Shown here in pieces: positions 34,901 to 43,011 of a stretch of DNA of 61,871 nucleotides. Position 1 is the stretch's first letter. The number at the start of each line of letters is the position of its first letter. The position numbers and the translations under genes are program-made. The notes under the pieces were generated by a model. That model saw nothing but the letters and a program-made list of their open reading frames with translations, did not search any database and was not told the origin of the DNA. This stretch comes from Trichocoleus desertorum ATA4-8-CV12. GTDB taxonomy: Bacteria; Cyanobacteriota; Cyanobacteriia; FACHB-46. The stretch spans positions 1-61,871 of the forward strand of contig JAHHIL010000028.1 in the NCBI GenBank assembly GCA_019358975.1, given 5' to 3'.

Positions 34901-36384
34901 TTGGCATCGACCACTTCTAGGTAAACAGGCCCGGTAAACTCGTTGCGAACCGTCGTCTCGTCTGAAATAACTTCCATCTGAGCGATCGTCCGAGCATCGA
35001 GATCTAGCTGCTGGGCCTCCAGCACACTTTCCCCCATTGCCTGCTTCTGAGCAATCAGATCTAGCGTTTCCGATTCAATCAAGCTGTAGAGTTCCTCCTG
35101 CTCTTTGACTGGAAGCAAGGGAATTCGCCCCGTCACCCGACTAATCAGTTCTGTATCTGTTTCCCCCTGGAGCCCCTCAGAGGGAAACGCCAGTTTTGCT
35201 TCTAACTCTGGGTTGTCTTCCAAAATCTCAGTAACGACTTCCTCACCGTAGGGATTGAGGAAGTCCACCACATTGGAAACGGATAACGCGGAATCACGAT
35301 CGGCAGTTGTATTGGCGTTGAGTGTCGCCATTTTTTTAGACAGGATGGCTCCTAAGCGCTTCTCAGCCGGGAGATCACTCATCAGTAGCGTAATTTCTGG
35401 TTCCACCACCTGCCCGAAGCGGTTGACACGACCAAACATCTGCATCACCTGGTTGATGTCGCGCTCAGGTTGCGCCATGATCATGTGTCGCTGTTGCTGA
35501 TCCACGAATTTTTCAGAGGCGTGAAGGTTAATACCTGTTGCACCAGAGCGGTTGAGGATGAGAACATCGAGTAAACCTCCATTGAATTGACTAACCGTTT
35601 CAACCTTTGCCTTTGGACTAACTTCTTTGGTTGAGCGAAAGCCATAGCCTTTTTCTCCGGTGGAGGTGTAATCGATCGTGTGCTGCCGTCCGGTAATCTC
35701 GCCAACCCGATAGCCTTCCTGATCGAGCCGCCACTTGATATAGTCAATGGAACTGAGGGGAATGGTAGACAGATCTACTTCATCAACCAAGGCACTCGCA
35801 TCTTCATATGCTGCGAGTGCTTCATCTCCTAGCTCCTCATCCGTCATCCGCCTGCGGATGGCATTTCCTTCGTAATCTTTAATCGTGACATCACGGGAGC
35901 GTTCCAGGTAGCGACCGAGAACATCCCCGAAGGAAATGTTGATGGCATCGCCCGGATTCAAGTTGTGATCATCGGCGTACTGTTTGATGAATGCTGCCAT
36001 CGTATTGGCAACCGCAATCACAGGTTTTTGCCCTCGCTCGATTGCTGCGATCGCCTCCTGCACGGTTGCCTCAGCCTTCTGACACAGCAAGCCTTGATCG
36101 ATCGCGTTGTTCATCAACGATGTGAAGTGGGTCGATCTCGCCCCGGTTTGCCCAATCGAGTTATCTTCGCTGGCGGCCTTGGCTTCTTTCTTCAGTTGTT
36201 TGCTGAGTTTCTGAACAGCCTTTTCCTTGACTAAATCAAACTGACTGATCGCCCGCATGATGCCAGAGATGCTATCCGCAATCTCGCGATCGACCCCAAC
36301 CGTCTTGGCGGCAAACGTGACCCCCTCAAACGATCGCTCTCGCCTGAGCATTTGACCGGAGGCCACAAATTTGGTGGCCATCAT
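28933..36384 (-). CDS. Giant protein: Strawberry-notch helicase C half, DEDD exonuclease, DNA polymerase A, DUF3991/TOPRIM region
   Basis: 2483 residues. Residues 1-400 are the C-terminal half of a Strawberry-notch-type superfamily 2 helicase (TGINLHAS near 281, QVMQMFGRVNRFGQ near 315). Residues 1170-1350 are a 3'-5' exonuclease (AIDTETSG, QNASFDLQML, YAIKDVE). Residues 1450-1750 are family A polymerase: motif A DYSQIELR near 1518, motif B KAVNFGLIYG near 1575, motif C QVHDE near 1683. Residues 1765-2060 resemble DUF3991/TOPRIM primase-like modules (LTESPIDAIAF, AQDSDRDGN). The rest is unassigned, with small repeat modules near the end. It presumably replicates or converts transferred DNA. 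Its ATG overlaps the stop of the upstream gene, which holds the missing helicase half. Confidence 0.85.
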   Translation of the reverse strand: MMATKFVASGQMLRRERSFEGVTFAAKTVGVDREIADSISGIMRAISQFDLVKEKAVQKLSKQLKKEAKAASEDNSIGQTGARSTHFTSLMNNAIDQGLLCQKAEATVQEAIAAIERGQKPVIAVANTMAAFIKQYADDHNLNPGDAINISFGDVLGRYLERSRDVTIKDYEGNAIRRRMTDEELGDEALAAYEDASALVDEVDLSTIPLSSIDYIKWRLDQEGYRVGEITGRQHTIDYTSTGEKGYGFRSTKEVSPKAKVETVSQFNGGLLDVLILNRSGATGINLHASEKFVDQQQRHMIMAQPERDINQVMQMFGRVNRFGQVVEPEITLLMSDLPAEKRLGAILSKKMATLNANTTADRDSALSVSNVVDFLNPYGEEVVTEILEDNPELEAKLAFPSEGLQGETDTELISRVTGRIPLLPVKEQEELYSLIESETLDLIAQKQAMGESVLEAQQLDLDARTIAQMEVISDETTVRNEFTGPVYLEVVDAKVPVKPFTQLEVINTVRENLGLARVKAVAEHDFGRAEEAATQQIRQQSEQLRQVTLQYRSDILPTKHDKYARDKFIERLNSQYTHVTQVLKHFPPGRSVRVVSPEGNITYGVVAKVFQKGQNGSPAAPTNWRAEILTDNYARILTIPLTRFNRGKEGKATTITAQETNWEGQDIYAAFDLRQKTKRLERQIFQGNLLKAYEKYPNGKFLNYTDHTGGVRQGLIMPASFDIQESLRNEPVTFHDPRQVKVFLTEVTGYQGSVKTLDEVLTVKSQAAARLGSSAAGFVLQTPNSGLGARFSLDPTLIAACGSDFYSVSDRMEVVVPVERIDQVLNVLISEQGYALATFDFKDKAREFLGIRLPKLQVISNTPTGVEPFLEHYPERDRLGLTPEFMRLGIQTEMQGELERALNASTVIAPDAASQLSEAETDSLLPLAEAPSTGPLPSLPELFEQADQLMGHGDEQIPFGEDLPSLQELLEQAEKLTGKESILPAKEQTGGAERNVAKLLHEAGLASLVLQGEDFHLRIENGPYIPLVVERHASQLYFTHYLEQNGDTLIDSEMVFGIHPNGRLQFQETAVQNPFRGGESRYPDRGFAQLFSRNLLHQGFAEAARETLAAQRLEPELDVATKTDITETTQLQALGEIVELELPVSPELETPAASDEFEVVRVRTVDQLAQIIPRLSGVERLAIDTETSGLDPHQDQVELIQLAAIDQPVTLIQCANFTAEELHLLNEVLGSDAEKIIQNASFDLQMLKSIGLEVKGPLFDTMLASQVIGAGLNQSHKLEAIAHRYLNVDLDKTEQISHWGGELTQSQIEYAIKDVEVLLPLRDALAEKLEEKGLAETALLEFRAVIGVAEMEWNGMAIHRENLQAWAQTLRDQKSRLEPEIQALLQQAEVIQPSLSDDHLPTINLESSKQLLPALQQLGIPVTNTRKETLIPLQEQYPVVAQLLEYRRTAKALSTYAEGYGKLIHPSTGRLHPHINQCGAVTGRFSCTSPNLQNVPRDPRIKGCFEPALGNVLIKADYSQIELRIAAEVSGESRMKAAYRNGQDLHALTASLLLHKGVDQVTKDERRLAKAVNFGLIYGMGAPGFQSYAHSNYGVTLSLPQAEQYRSQYFKTYPGLIDWHDRVKAEQANSCRTLGGRLRQWDGTAPFTEIINAPVQGTSADITKLAIAELPEKLRGTGAKLLMQVHDEIVLEVPATQADRAGQVLVQTMVAAGQQFLKEVPVEVEAMICENWAGRNARPVPMLEAVISAKEVEPHPSPPPARSEEMKQLAATLRELPLAQVAQNLGLTQDKRDAQKWTNEGHTLSLYNNNHRFSDWATGVTGKYGAIDLVMHVQGSSYKDALSWLAEAQHLPQIPEQTELQKRPPTCNVRDESQWQAVQQYLTEERRLPPEIVEALHQQGIIAADSRQNVMFFRHELLDSFECGAAIGANLRGTIPNADGEFFKGLTPGTRREDGFFWIQQGDGTIDRVVLTESPIDAIAFAAMDESRDMGATVYLSTDGRGAIPVATIQQVLDGGGELILAQDSDRDGNRQAWSVVPQFPEHALIRIQPEGYKDWNDCLRDIPQPAWEGQAACDGLWNWYQVTELEERSEIAQIATEFLAPKNPRPLTDVELAAIAQATDLIQKGRTDEVSPMPAASREAELARGLEILAIAERAYAFAEQIGHLQFEGGFWTVQGHHFDIGYNPDNDNFFVMGKGESQMTAQRIGSELDPATTADVSEADLQAFRETAAALTKLGVQSQQSPAETVAIAQAKLEALEERGQETRFEPAIPLNTTASETNQPTRLVWEPSGRAITPTNAASLGKPAPQPTLDEMRLWYIQAREIGQSDRYLQRIEEVGKALAQEQQPLSAKALQAMAKDQAKWLAQVETVVAQAQTILALKGQPMAGGMFYSGQQCLLFERDGLLAATALGRGVQPTEGDCQQLPTEMLSWGRGLILKVEQGRVDCKATRITNSDAARFERFAQQLQLAAHNPAVVASYER

Positions 36385-38870
36385 TTGCTGGAGTGGGACT
36401 CCCCCTCTTTGAGAGTTCGCTGCAAGGATGAAATGTCCGTCACTGCTGCGGTAGCATCGGATCTCCGTGCATAGAGATCCATCACAGCGGGGTCTTTAAC
36501 AGCGGTGGCACTGGCAAAAGCTACTCCAGCACAGCGATCGACTAGTTCTCGCACGAATTCAGCGCGATCCGGGGCTGCACTGGCAATTTTCCATCCTTTT
36601 TCTCCAATACTGCCTCCCGCTTCATGAGCCTCATCAAAAATAAAAACGGCTTTCGGAGCGAGCGATCGCAAAAGATCCCGACGAAAGGGTTCTTCGCTCT
36701 GAACGGTTTGCAGCTGGCTGTAGGTGGTGAAAACTGCGTGATATCCCCCCATTCCTTGTTCTAAAAGTTGTTGCATTTCTGCCTGCTTCTGGGGTGGGGA
36801 GACTGCTTTTAGTTTCGTTCCATCTGGCAGATCCAACGTTGTGTTGCTATTGGTTGCAAAGATTGTGACGCCTGGTTTACCGATGTCTGCCAAGTCTTCT
36901 AGCATCGATACATAGAGGTTGGGCTTCTGGGTGACAAAAATTGGAATGTATCCCTGGTTAATGGCATCCACAATTTGGCTGGCGCAGAAGCGTCCCTTTC
37001 CATTCCCTGTTTGGTCGCCATTGAGAAATACTTTGTTGCGATCGCGCTGCCAAAACGCCAGAGCATTTGCATCAATTTGCTCAGCGTAGAGATACTGCCA
37101 CATCTGCTCTTTGGATTCATACCCCAACCGCTGCTGCACAAAGGCATCAACATCACCCACAACTTGCTCTAATTTGTCGAGGGCAATCTGAGCTGCTGTT
37201 GCCATGTTGGCTGGAATTAGGGTGCCGGGTGTTCTACCTTGGCTGCGGGGAATGTAAGCCACATTCAATGGAGCATCCGAGCTAGGATGCTCTTGCTCTG
37301 TGATTGACATGGGTCGAATCCTTACTGCTGTATTGGGATAAAGGTTTAATCGCTGGTCATGCCGTAGGTCAGATTGGATAGCCAGTTCTCCAGCGTGAAA
37401 TTGTCGTGGTCCTCCTGCAAGCCCTGTTGCATCTCTGGGCTGCTTGGCTGAATGGGAAAGGGAAAATCTAATTCCGTCTCCGAGAATCGAATCCTGAATG
37501 TCTCGTTGCGTTCCAGAAATGTCTCTGCCCATTCCTCGGTCCACCACCATAGGGCCTCGAGTTCCTGAGTCTCGGAGTTCTCGTATAAGCTGGGAGACTC
37601 CTGGAGATAAAGCTTCCTCAACCCCTGAGCGAGTCTGCGGTGCGTCTGCACCTGATCCTCGCCACTGCGCTCCATCCAGGTGTGAATTAGCCACTGAATT
37701 CGCAGCATCATCAGACGGTTGTAATCCCGCTCGCTCATCTGGCTCATCCCCCATGGGATTTTGACCATCAATAATTCCTGATCCCCTAATTCTGGGCTCC
37801 AAACGGATGGGTAGCTCGCGTAATCCTGATAATCTGGTTGCTGGTTGCTGGATGGGTTCATTGGGGAGTAGCTCCTTGAGGGCATCGAAGGATTTATAAA
37901 TGGGCGGGACATCGGCGGCTGGTAACTCTCTGACTGCTTGCCCTCTGCCCTCAATTACAATCAGGTCGATCGGGAAACCCGCCCCCTGCTTGCGGTAAAG
38001 ATCACCCCAAATCGAAATATGTTGAGTAACCTGGTATTGCTGATAGAGAGCGTAGAAGAAGCCTCGGCTCTCAATGGCGTTGTAGCGATTCGAGCGGAGA
38101 TCTTCGTCTAATCCCAGCTTGCCTCCGAGGATCAGTACCGCTCGACCGTCATCCTTCATGGCTTCTAAGGCTTTGAAGGCGATCGCCTGATCGATCTGAC
38201 GAGTGCCCCTCCGATTGCCAGGGATGGCAAAGCGTTTAATTCTGCCCTTCTCATCGTGGATGGGTCCGAACGGTGGGTTGGCGATCACAACATCCACTGC
38301 TTCGCTTGGACGATACTGACTGGCATCAAACTGGGTGAGTTGGCGATAACCTCGCTGGGTCAATTCGGCATGGCGATCGCTGTTCAACTCGTTGGCAATG
38401 ACCTGGGCAGGATTGGCTTCAATGAGTAGGGCACCATTTCCAGCTGTTGGTTCATAGACGGTGGTTTCTGGATTGATTCCCGCTAGAGTGGAAGCTAGAT
38501 AGGCAATCGGAATAGGAGTGCTGTATGCCTGCTGTAGGACTGAGGTAGAAGATCGAACGCCGAGAACAGGCTGGCGATTCATCAGGTCAATAAGCTTGTC
38601 GTAGGCCTGGTGAGTCGTGGCTGATCCTGCAATGAAGATAGGAGCGACCCGGACGAGCGCCGCTTCCATCGCCTCATCCACCACTTTAGTGAGCGCGCTG
38701 CCAGGGGGAATACGCTCTCCCAACACCGCCTCGGCCTGCTGCCGCGCCCGGTTAATGCGGGCGTAATGTTCTCCTTGCAATAGCGAACTGTGGAACGCCC
38801 GAATCAGGGCTTCCTTACGCTCATTCATAAATTGACTAATTGGGTTATGGGAGTCGAGATTCGATGCCAA
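36381..38870 (-). CDS. N6-adenine methylase fused to the N-terminal half of a Strawberry-notch helicase
   Basis: 829 residues. Residues 130-290 form an adenine-specific methyltransferase (VYEPTAGNGALLIEAN for S-adenosylmethionine, VVIANPPFGPIH near 196). After a polar linker, residues 590-820 carry a helicase motor half: a modified P-loop, NGDQTGNGKGRF, near 617, VTQKPNLY, and Walker B AVFIFDEAHE near 742. The frame ends at 36381 directly beyond a C5 run (36401-36405). A -1 shift there would read on as GVPLQQMMATKF into the downstream gene, the expected continuation of the helicase. So this is one gene split by a frameshift, or one read by programmed slippage. Confidence 0.82.
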   Translation of the reverse strand: MASNLDSHNPISQFMNERKEALIRAFHSSLLQGEHYARINRARQQAEAVLGERIPPGSALTKVVDEAMEAALVRVAPIFIAGSATTHQAYDKLIDLMNRQPVLGVRSSTSVLQQAYSTPIPIAYLASTLAGINPETTVYEPTAGNGALLIEANPAQVIANELNSDRHAELTQRGYRQLTQFDASQYRPSEAVDVVIANPPFGPIHDEKGRIKRFAIPGNRRGTRQIDQAIAFKALEAMKDDGRAVLILGGKLGLDEDLRSNRYNAIESRGFFYALYQQYQVTQHISIWGDLYRKQGAGFPIDLIVIEGRGQAVRELPAADVPPIYKSFDALKELLPNEPIQQPATRLSGLRELPIRLEPRIRGSGIIDGQNPMGDEPDERAGLQPSDDAANSVANSHLDGAQWRGSGADAPQTRSGVEEALSPGVSQLIRELRDSGTRGPMVVDRGMGRDISGTQRDIQDSILGDGIRFSLSHSAKQPRDATGLAGGPRQFHAGELAIQSDLRHDQRLNLYPNTAVRIRPMSITEQEHPSSDAPLNVAYIPRSQGRTPGTLIPANMATAAQIALDKLEQVVGDVDAFVQQRLGYESKEQMWQYLYAEQIDANALAFWQRDRNKVFLNGDQTGNGKGRFCASQIVDAINQGYIPIFVTQKPNLYVSMLEDLADIGKPGVTIFATNSNTTLDLPDGTKLKAVSPPQKQAEMQQLLEQGMGGYHAVFTTYSQLQTVQSEEPFRRDLLRSLAPKAVFIFDEAHEAGGSIGEKGWKIASAAPDRAEFVRELVDRCAGVAFASATAVKDPAVMDLYARRSDATAAVTDISSLQRTLKEGESHSSK

Positions 38871-39042
38871 ACATCTCGTCGAGCTTGGCTTTTAGGTCTG
38901 GGTCTTCCTCGCGCATGACGGGCGGAGTCTCTTCGTCGAACACCGCATCCGGGTTATCGGGCGGGAGTACTGCATTCGATGCGGCTTGCTGTTGCAGCCA
39001 CCATTGTTGCCATTGAAGGGGTAAGGCGTCGGGGTCTACCAT
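38845..39042 (-). CDS. Small acidic hypothetical protein
   Basis: 65 residues: LPLQWQQWWLQQQAASNAVL, then an acidic FDEETPPVMREEDPDLKAKLDEMFGIE tail. It overlaps the start of the methylase-helicase gene by 26 bp and follows the 494-residue gene by 2 bp, so it sits inside the transfer operon. The amphipathic end could bind a partner. No family recognised. Confidence 0.6.
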   Translation of the reverse strand: MVDPDALPLQWQQWWLQQQAASNAVLPPDNPDAVFDEETPPVMREEDPDLKAKLDEMFGIESRLP

Positions 39043-39044
39043 AT

Positions 39045-40529
39045 TTAACCTCGCTCCATTTCTCGATTGAATGGTTGGATTGTGTCACTGCTTATTTCAT
39101 CAGCAGCTAAGGCCAGCGTCGCTTCTTGTGCCATCTCTGCCAGTTGTTGAATTTCTGTGGGGGTGAAATTCGTCTGAACGCGATCGCCATCTAGGATCAG
39201 AAGGTGGCCATTGGAGGTACTGGCAACTAAGCCTGCTCCTTGTCGTTGGATCGCCATTCCCGTTTCGGGGCTCTCCAGTTCTCTGACTCCCGTTTGCTCA
39301 AAAAAGGATTGCAGTTGATTTAATGTGACCAGCTCCAGTCGTTGTTCCTGTTGCACCCTGAACGCGATTGCTTGATGGATCGCCTGAGTTTCCACCAAAT
39401 CCTCCGTAACTTCAACGTGCCCCACCACAGAACTTGCGGGCGTGGGTCGCCCAAGGTCATCTACGGATACTAGAAGCACAGGCGACTCGGACAACACCTC
39501 GTGATGTAGGGTCTCGACATTTCCCATCTGTTGTCCGTTCGTCGCCTCTACCTCTGAAAGGGGACGTTGCTGCATTTCGAGTGACGGAGTATCCGAGAAA
39601 AAAGCTAGCAGTTTTTTGGGCATCGGGGCCTGAGGTGGTAGATTTCGCTGCCGTTGCAGTTCTTCATTCAGCAGCTGGTAGACGAGATTGAGGTCGTCCG
39701 TTAGGTTCTCAGGGGCTTGAATGGTTGAGTCTAAATTGAATGGGTCGAAGTCCAAGATAATGTCTCGCTCGGGAGAGAGCGTCACATCCACCCCCTGCTG
39801 CTCATCCATGACGTAGAGACCCCGGCCTCCATCCGGTTGCTCCGGGGCGTAGTGCTGAAGCATATAGCGAGATAAATCCTCAACCTGGTCAGGAGTGGCG
39901 TTGAGTTGACTTACCGCGATCGCGTCGGCTTGAATCTTGACGATTTCTGGGTACAAGGTATTCACCTGAACCTGCCCATCGGCGATCGCAAAGTGTTCTA
40001 TGTTGTCCACTTCAATGCGGGCAGCAGTGTGCGCCATTTTTACGGGTAGCGATCGCTCAGACTCGATGGGATATTCCAGAAGTTGCCGTAACGTGATGAT
40101 TTGTTCGGGGCGCAACTCCTCCAAAGCGGGGAGCAAAAGTGGGAGGGGGCGCTCAATCACCGCATCTCCTAGCTCAATCCGGACGGAAGTTTCAGTCGGG
40201 TCCAAGTTGAGAGGCACTCGAGGTGAGAGCCCTAAGGGGTCGGAATCCCGGTAGGGCAGTGCGGCAAAATCCCTCCCTTCGATCCGTAAGCGCTCTGGTT
40301 GCCCTTCTAGTACCGGAGGGGATACCTGCCCGCCGAGTGCTGGCATCGGATCTCCTGCCAACAACCCCTGTTTTGGCCCTTCCTCGACCTCAATATCAAT
40401 CCGAGGTATTGCCTCTGGCTGCGTACTACTCTCGAGGTCTAGTTTGGCGAGGAGTCGGGCGATCGCCTCACAGATTTGATTGATATCGTGTTGCACTCGG
40501 TGAGCTGCACCTGCATCCATAAAAACCAT
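39045..40529 (-). CDS. Hypothetical protein of the transfer region
   Basis: 494 residues with an excellent ribosome site (AAAGGAGGTGAGTCA just before the ATG). It is soluble and very acidic. The C-terminal 70 residues, SFFEQTGVRELESPETGMAI to LAEMAQEAT, form a short 'strand-turn-strand then helix' module (GHLLILDGDRVQTNFTPTEIQQLAEMA). Similar modules recur in the giant protein's tail and the 418-residue protein at 56044. The rest is low in recognisable motifs. It lies between the coupling protein and the methylase-helicase and is probably a DNA-processing accessory. Confidence 0.65.
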   Translation of the reverse strand: MVFMDAGAAHRVQHDINQICEAIARLLAKLDLESSTQPEAIPRIDIEVEEGPKQGLLAGDPMPALGGQVSPPVLEGQPERLRIEGRDFAALPYRDSDPLGLSPRVPLNLDPTETSVRIELGDAVIERPLPLLLPALEELRPEQIITLRQLLEYPIESERSLPVKMAHTAARIEVDNIEHFAIADGQVQVNTLYPEIVKIQADAIAVSQLNATPDQVEDLSRYMLQHYAPEQPDGGRGLYVMDEQQGVDVTLSPERDIILDFDPFNLDSTIQAPENLTDDLNLVYQLLNEELQRQRNLPPQAPMPKKLLAFFSDTPSLEMQQRPLSEVEATNGQQMGNVETLHHEVLSESPVLLVSVDDLGRPTPASSVVGHVEVTEDLVETQAIHQAIAFRVQQEQRLELVTLNQLQSFFEQTGVRELESPETGMAIQRQGAGLVASTSNGHLLILDGDRVQTNFTPTEIQQLAEMAQEATLALAADEISSDTIQPFNREMERG

Positions 40530-40542
40530 TGACTCACCTCCT

Positions 40543-42267
40543 TTAACGTTTCACTTTCAATTTGCCGTTGGCGATGGAGGTTTCTTCCATGGGTTGCGGT
40601 AAGATGCGCTCCGCTTCCGCTTCTCGCTCAGCAATCATGCGTTCGGTGTAGATTCGCAATTCGTCTCGAGTCAATTTGGGTTGAGGACTGCGCTCGGCGA
40701 GTCGTCCTTTCACCTTCTGATTCCAAAGCTTCCGGGCTTTGTTCTGCTGTTGTTCAATCGCTTCAGTGAGTTTGATTTTTTGAGCGATCGGAATACTCAC
40801 TTCATCTTTGAGTGAGATTGCGGGATTAATCAAAATACACTTTCCCGGAGCCAGCCTGAGAAACTGATCCGGGCTAAAGAGTTTGCGGGTGCGTTCATTG
40901 TCTGAGACATTGGTGCTGGCTTTACCGCCACTGCGCCCCTTGGATTTCTGCTTCAGAGCCAAATGCTCTTCGCCAATATAGTCACTCGACCACTGGGCTG
41001 ATTTCAGCTCCTGCGGGTTAAACCAGGCTTTGGTGGCACAGTTCGACAAAATGGTGCGCGACATCGCCTCACCGTAGCGCTGTTCCAACTGGCCAAAATC
41101 TTGATAGCCCATAATGGTAATGGCTCCTGCCGAGCGCTGTGTGGCAAAGGCAGTGGCTAAATCAATTCCCACGGTTGGCGCTTCATCGAGGATAAAGACA
41201 AAGGGGTCTTTACGGGCGATCGCCACATTGCGGTCGAGCACCATTTGCATAATGCCGGTCAGAAAAGGAGCCAGCGCCGTTTTGATCGCTTTATCCATAC
41301 CAATCACCACCAACTTCTTGCCTTCCAGGGTTAAAGGGATGGTGGTGGGGCCACAAAAGGCATTGGCAAGGCCAGGGGTGGTGAAGGGCACGAACAGGTT
41401 TTGTGCCGTGCCCCGAATGCTATCGGCGGTCTTCTCACTCCCTGCGACCGAGAGATACTGTGAAAACGTATTTTTGGTGAGTTTACTGAGCTGGGGAGAA
41501 TTCTGAATCCGCTTAGGTAAATCGGTCATCGATAAAATGACCTGACACATCATCATGTCCGGGAAACAAGTTTGTTTGGCCAAGAGCAGTACAGCCTGGA
41601 TGAGTAGATCTCCGGCGATCGAGAAGAAGGGATCATCAGAGGCATTTTTATGTTCTGAGCGCATACAGTTGTGCATGACGGAGGCCAGTTGACGCGCTGC
41701 CATCCCGTCCATGTCGTCGAGCAAAAAGTCCAAAGGATTACAAATCTCTGATTCCGGCATCCCAGGTGCAAACACATGCACGTCATAACCTGCTTTGGTG
41801 GCAGTGGGTAAGACCACGGAAACCAAGCTGTCATTGGGTTCGGTGTACTTAAAGTCGTAGACGAGTGTGGGCATCTCCTGCTCAATGGCAGACTGAGCGA
41901 TCGGCAGCACCATACTGGCGGTCTTACCCGAACCTGCCCCTCCCGAAATCGCTACGCCTCGCTGGGCATCGGGTAAATACAGGGAGTTGTAGATCTTGAA
42001 AGCAACGACATTGTGCTTGCGGGCTTCGATTTGTTTGAGAGCTTTGCGCCGAGCTGCTGCTTTCTCTCGGCTACTAGCGAATCGCGCGGTGGCTAAGCGT
42101 CCTTTCTTACCTTGTCCCTGCCCCAGCCAGGACAGCGCCACAAAGCCAACGAGCGCCAGGAGCAACATCAGACCATTCCCGCCTTGCAAGGAATTGAGTA
42201 GGCTGCTCCCAGAATGGACCAAACTGTGAGTCGCAGGGGTTGAGGAATGCGTCATTGGGTTGGGCAT
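40543..42267 (-). CDS. Type IV coupling protein (VirD4/TraG/TraD family)
   Basis: 574 residues. One N-terminal membrane segment (GLMLLLALVGFVALSWLG) is followed by the P-loop GGAGSGKTASMVLP near residue 107, LVYDFKYTEPNDS, and Walker B FVFILDEAPTVG near 355. Residues 400-420 (SRTILSNCATKAWFNPQE) fit the coupling-protein core. Such hexameric ATPases hand the relaxase-DNA complex to the secretion channel at the inner membrane. GGGAGG precedes the ATG. Compared with typical members the N-terminal periplasmic loop is missing: there is one membrane helix instead of two. Confidence 0.88.
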   Translation of the reverse strand: MPNPMTHSSTPATHSLVHSGSSLLNSLQGGNGLMLLLALVGFVALSWLGQGQGKKGRLATARFASSREKAAARRKALKQIEARKHNVVAFKIYNSLYLPDAQRGVAISGGAGSGKTASMVLPIAQSAIEQEMPTLVYDFKYTEPNDSLVSVVLPTATKAGYDVHVFAPGMPESEICNPLDFLLDDMDGMAARQLASVMHNCMRSEHKNASDDPFFSIAGDLLIQAVLLLAKQTCFPDMMMCQVILSMTDLPKRIQNSPQLSKLTKNTFSQYLSVAGSEKTADSIRGTAQNLFVPFTTPGLANAFCGPTTIPLTLEGKKLVVIGMDKAIKTALAPFLTGIMQMVLDRNVAIARKDPFVFILDEAPTVGIDLATAFATQRSAGAITIMGYQDFGQLEQRYGEAMSRTILSNCATKAWFNPQELKSAQWSSDYIGEEHLALKQKSKGRSGGKASTNVSDNERTRKLFSPDQFLRLAPGKCILINPAISLKDEVSIPIAQKIKLTEAIEQQQNKARKLWNQKVKGRLAERSPQPKLTRDELRIYTERMIAEREAEAERILPQPMEETSIANGKLKVKR

Positions 42268-42312
42268 CGTGCCTCCCTTAGTTGAGGATCTCGTTTGTCA
42301 TGCAGCCTAGGT

Positions 42313-43011
42313 TTACGGCATCACTGAGCGCTGGTTAACAGACACTGAAGCCTCTCCCATTTCGGCTAAGCGGGAGATGAGGGTTATTGAAACGTGGGAT
42401 TGAGCGATCGCTTGGTGAAGCGGCAGGCCATTGCGAACGCGCGCTAGAAACGCTTGAGTCCGCCGAATGACAGGACTATTGCTTTCAATCAAACCTTGAA
42501 CGACTGCCTGTTGTAGTCCTCGTTCGACCGCTTGCCAGTTTGCAGGATGCAAATTTGCCCCCCTAGAATGGCTTTCCGGGGTAATCACCACGCTGGCGTA
42601 TTGTGCCTCTCCACTGCCATAGCCCACCTTAAACAGGTAGACCTTGCGGCCATAGGCAGACTGGGTCACGACTGTCAGCAAAGTGGTTGGAGTGGCGGGC
42701 AAATTGGGAAAGGAGATGCCTGTGACTCGCCGCAAGTGGATCAAAGATGCTCCCGCTTCTAAGTTGCTATCGAAGTCGATCGTCAACCTGTTGGGGTCAT
42801 CTAACCAAGCTCGGTGGATGGTTTCGCCAGTGTGGGTAAAGTCAATATTCGTCCCCGATCCTGGCCAAACGCTGATCTGGGCTCCGTTGCCACTCAATCC
42901 TTGGGCCTGCATCTGAGGAATGGAGCGAGTCATCGGTGTGGCGATCGCGCTCAGCGGAGCCGATAGGAGGGTGGCGATCGCAAGCAGAACAAAGATGGGT
43001 ACTGTTCTCAT
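42313..43011 (-). CDS. VirB9/TraK-like exported T4SS protein
   Basis: 232 residues with a signal peptide (MRTVPIFVLLAIATLLSAPLSAIA). The first part, ISVWPGSGTNIDFTHTGETI, then RAWLDDPNRLTIDFDS and the strands LLTVVTQSAYGRKVYLFKVG, resembles the N-terminal beta-sandwich of TraK/VirB9 proteins. A helical tail replaces the usual C-terminal domain. The position, directly after the VirB10-like gene, supports this. Start taken at the ATG 43011; a TTG at 43026 is possible. The first 170 bases overlap the end of the VirB10-like frame. Confidence 0.65.
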   Translation of the reverse strand: MRTVPIFVLLAIATLLSAPLSAIATPMTRSIPQMQAQGLSGNGAQISVWPGSGTNIDFTHTGETIHRAWLDDPNRLTIDFDSNLEAGASLIHLRRVTGISFPNLPATPTTLLTVVTQSAYGRKVYLFKVGYGSGEAQYASVVITPESHSRGANLHPANWQAVERGLQQAVVQGLIESNSPVIRRTQAFLARVRNGLPLHQAIAQSHVSITLISRLAEMGEASVSVNQRSVMP

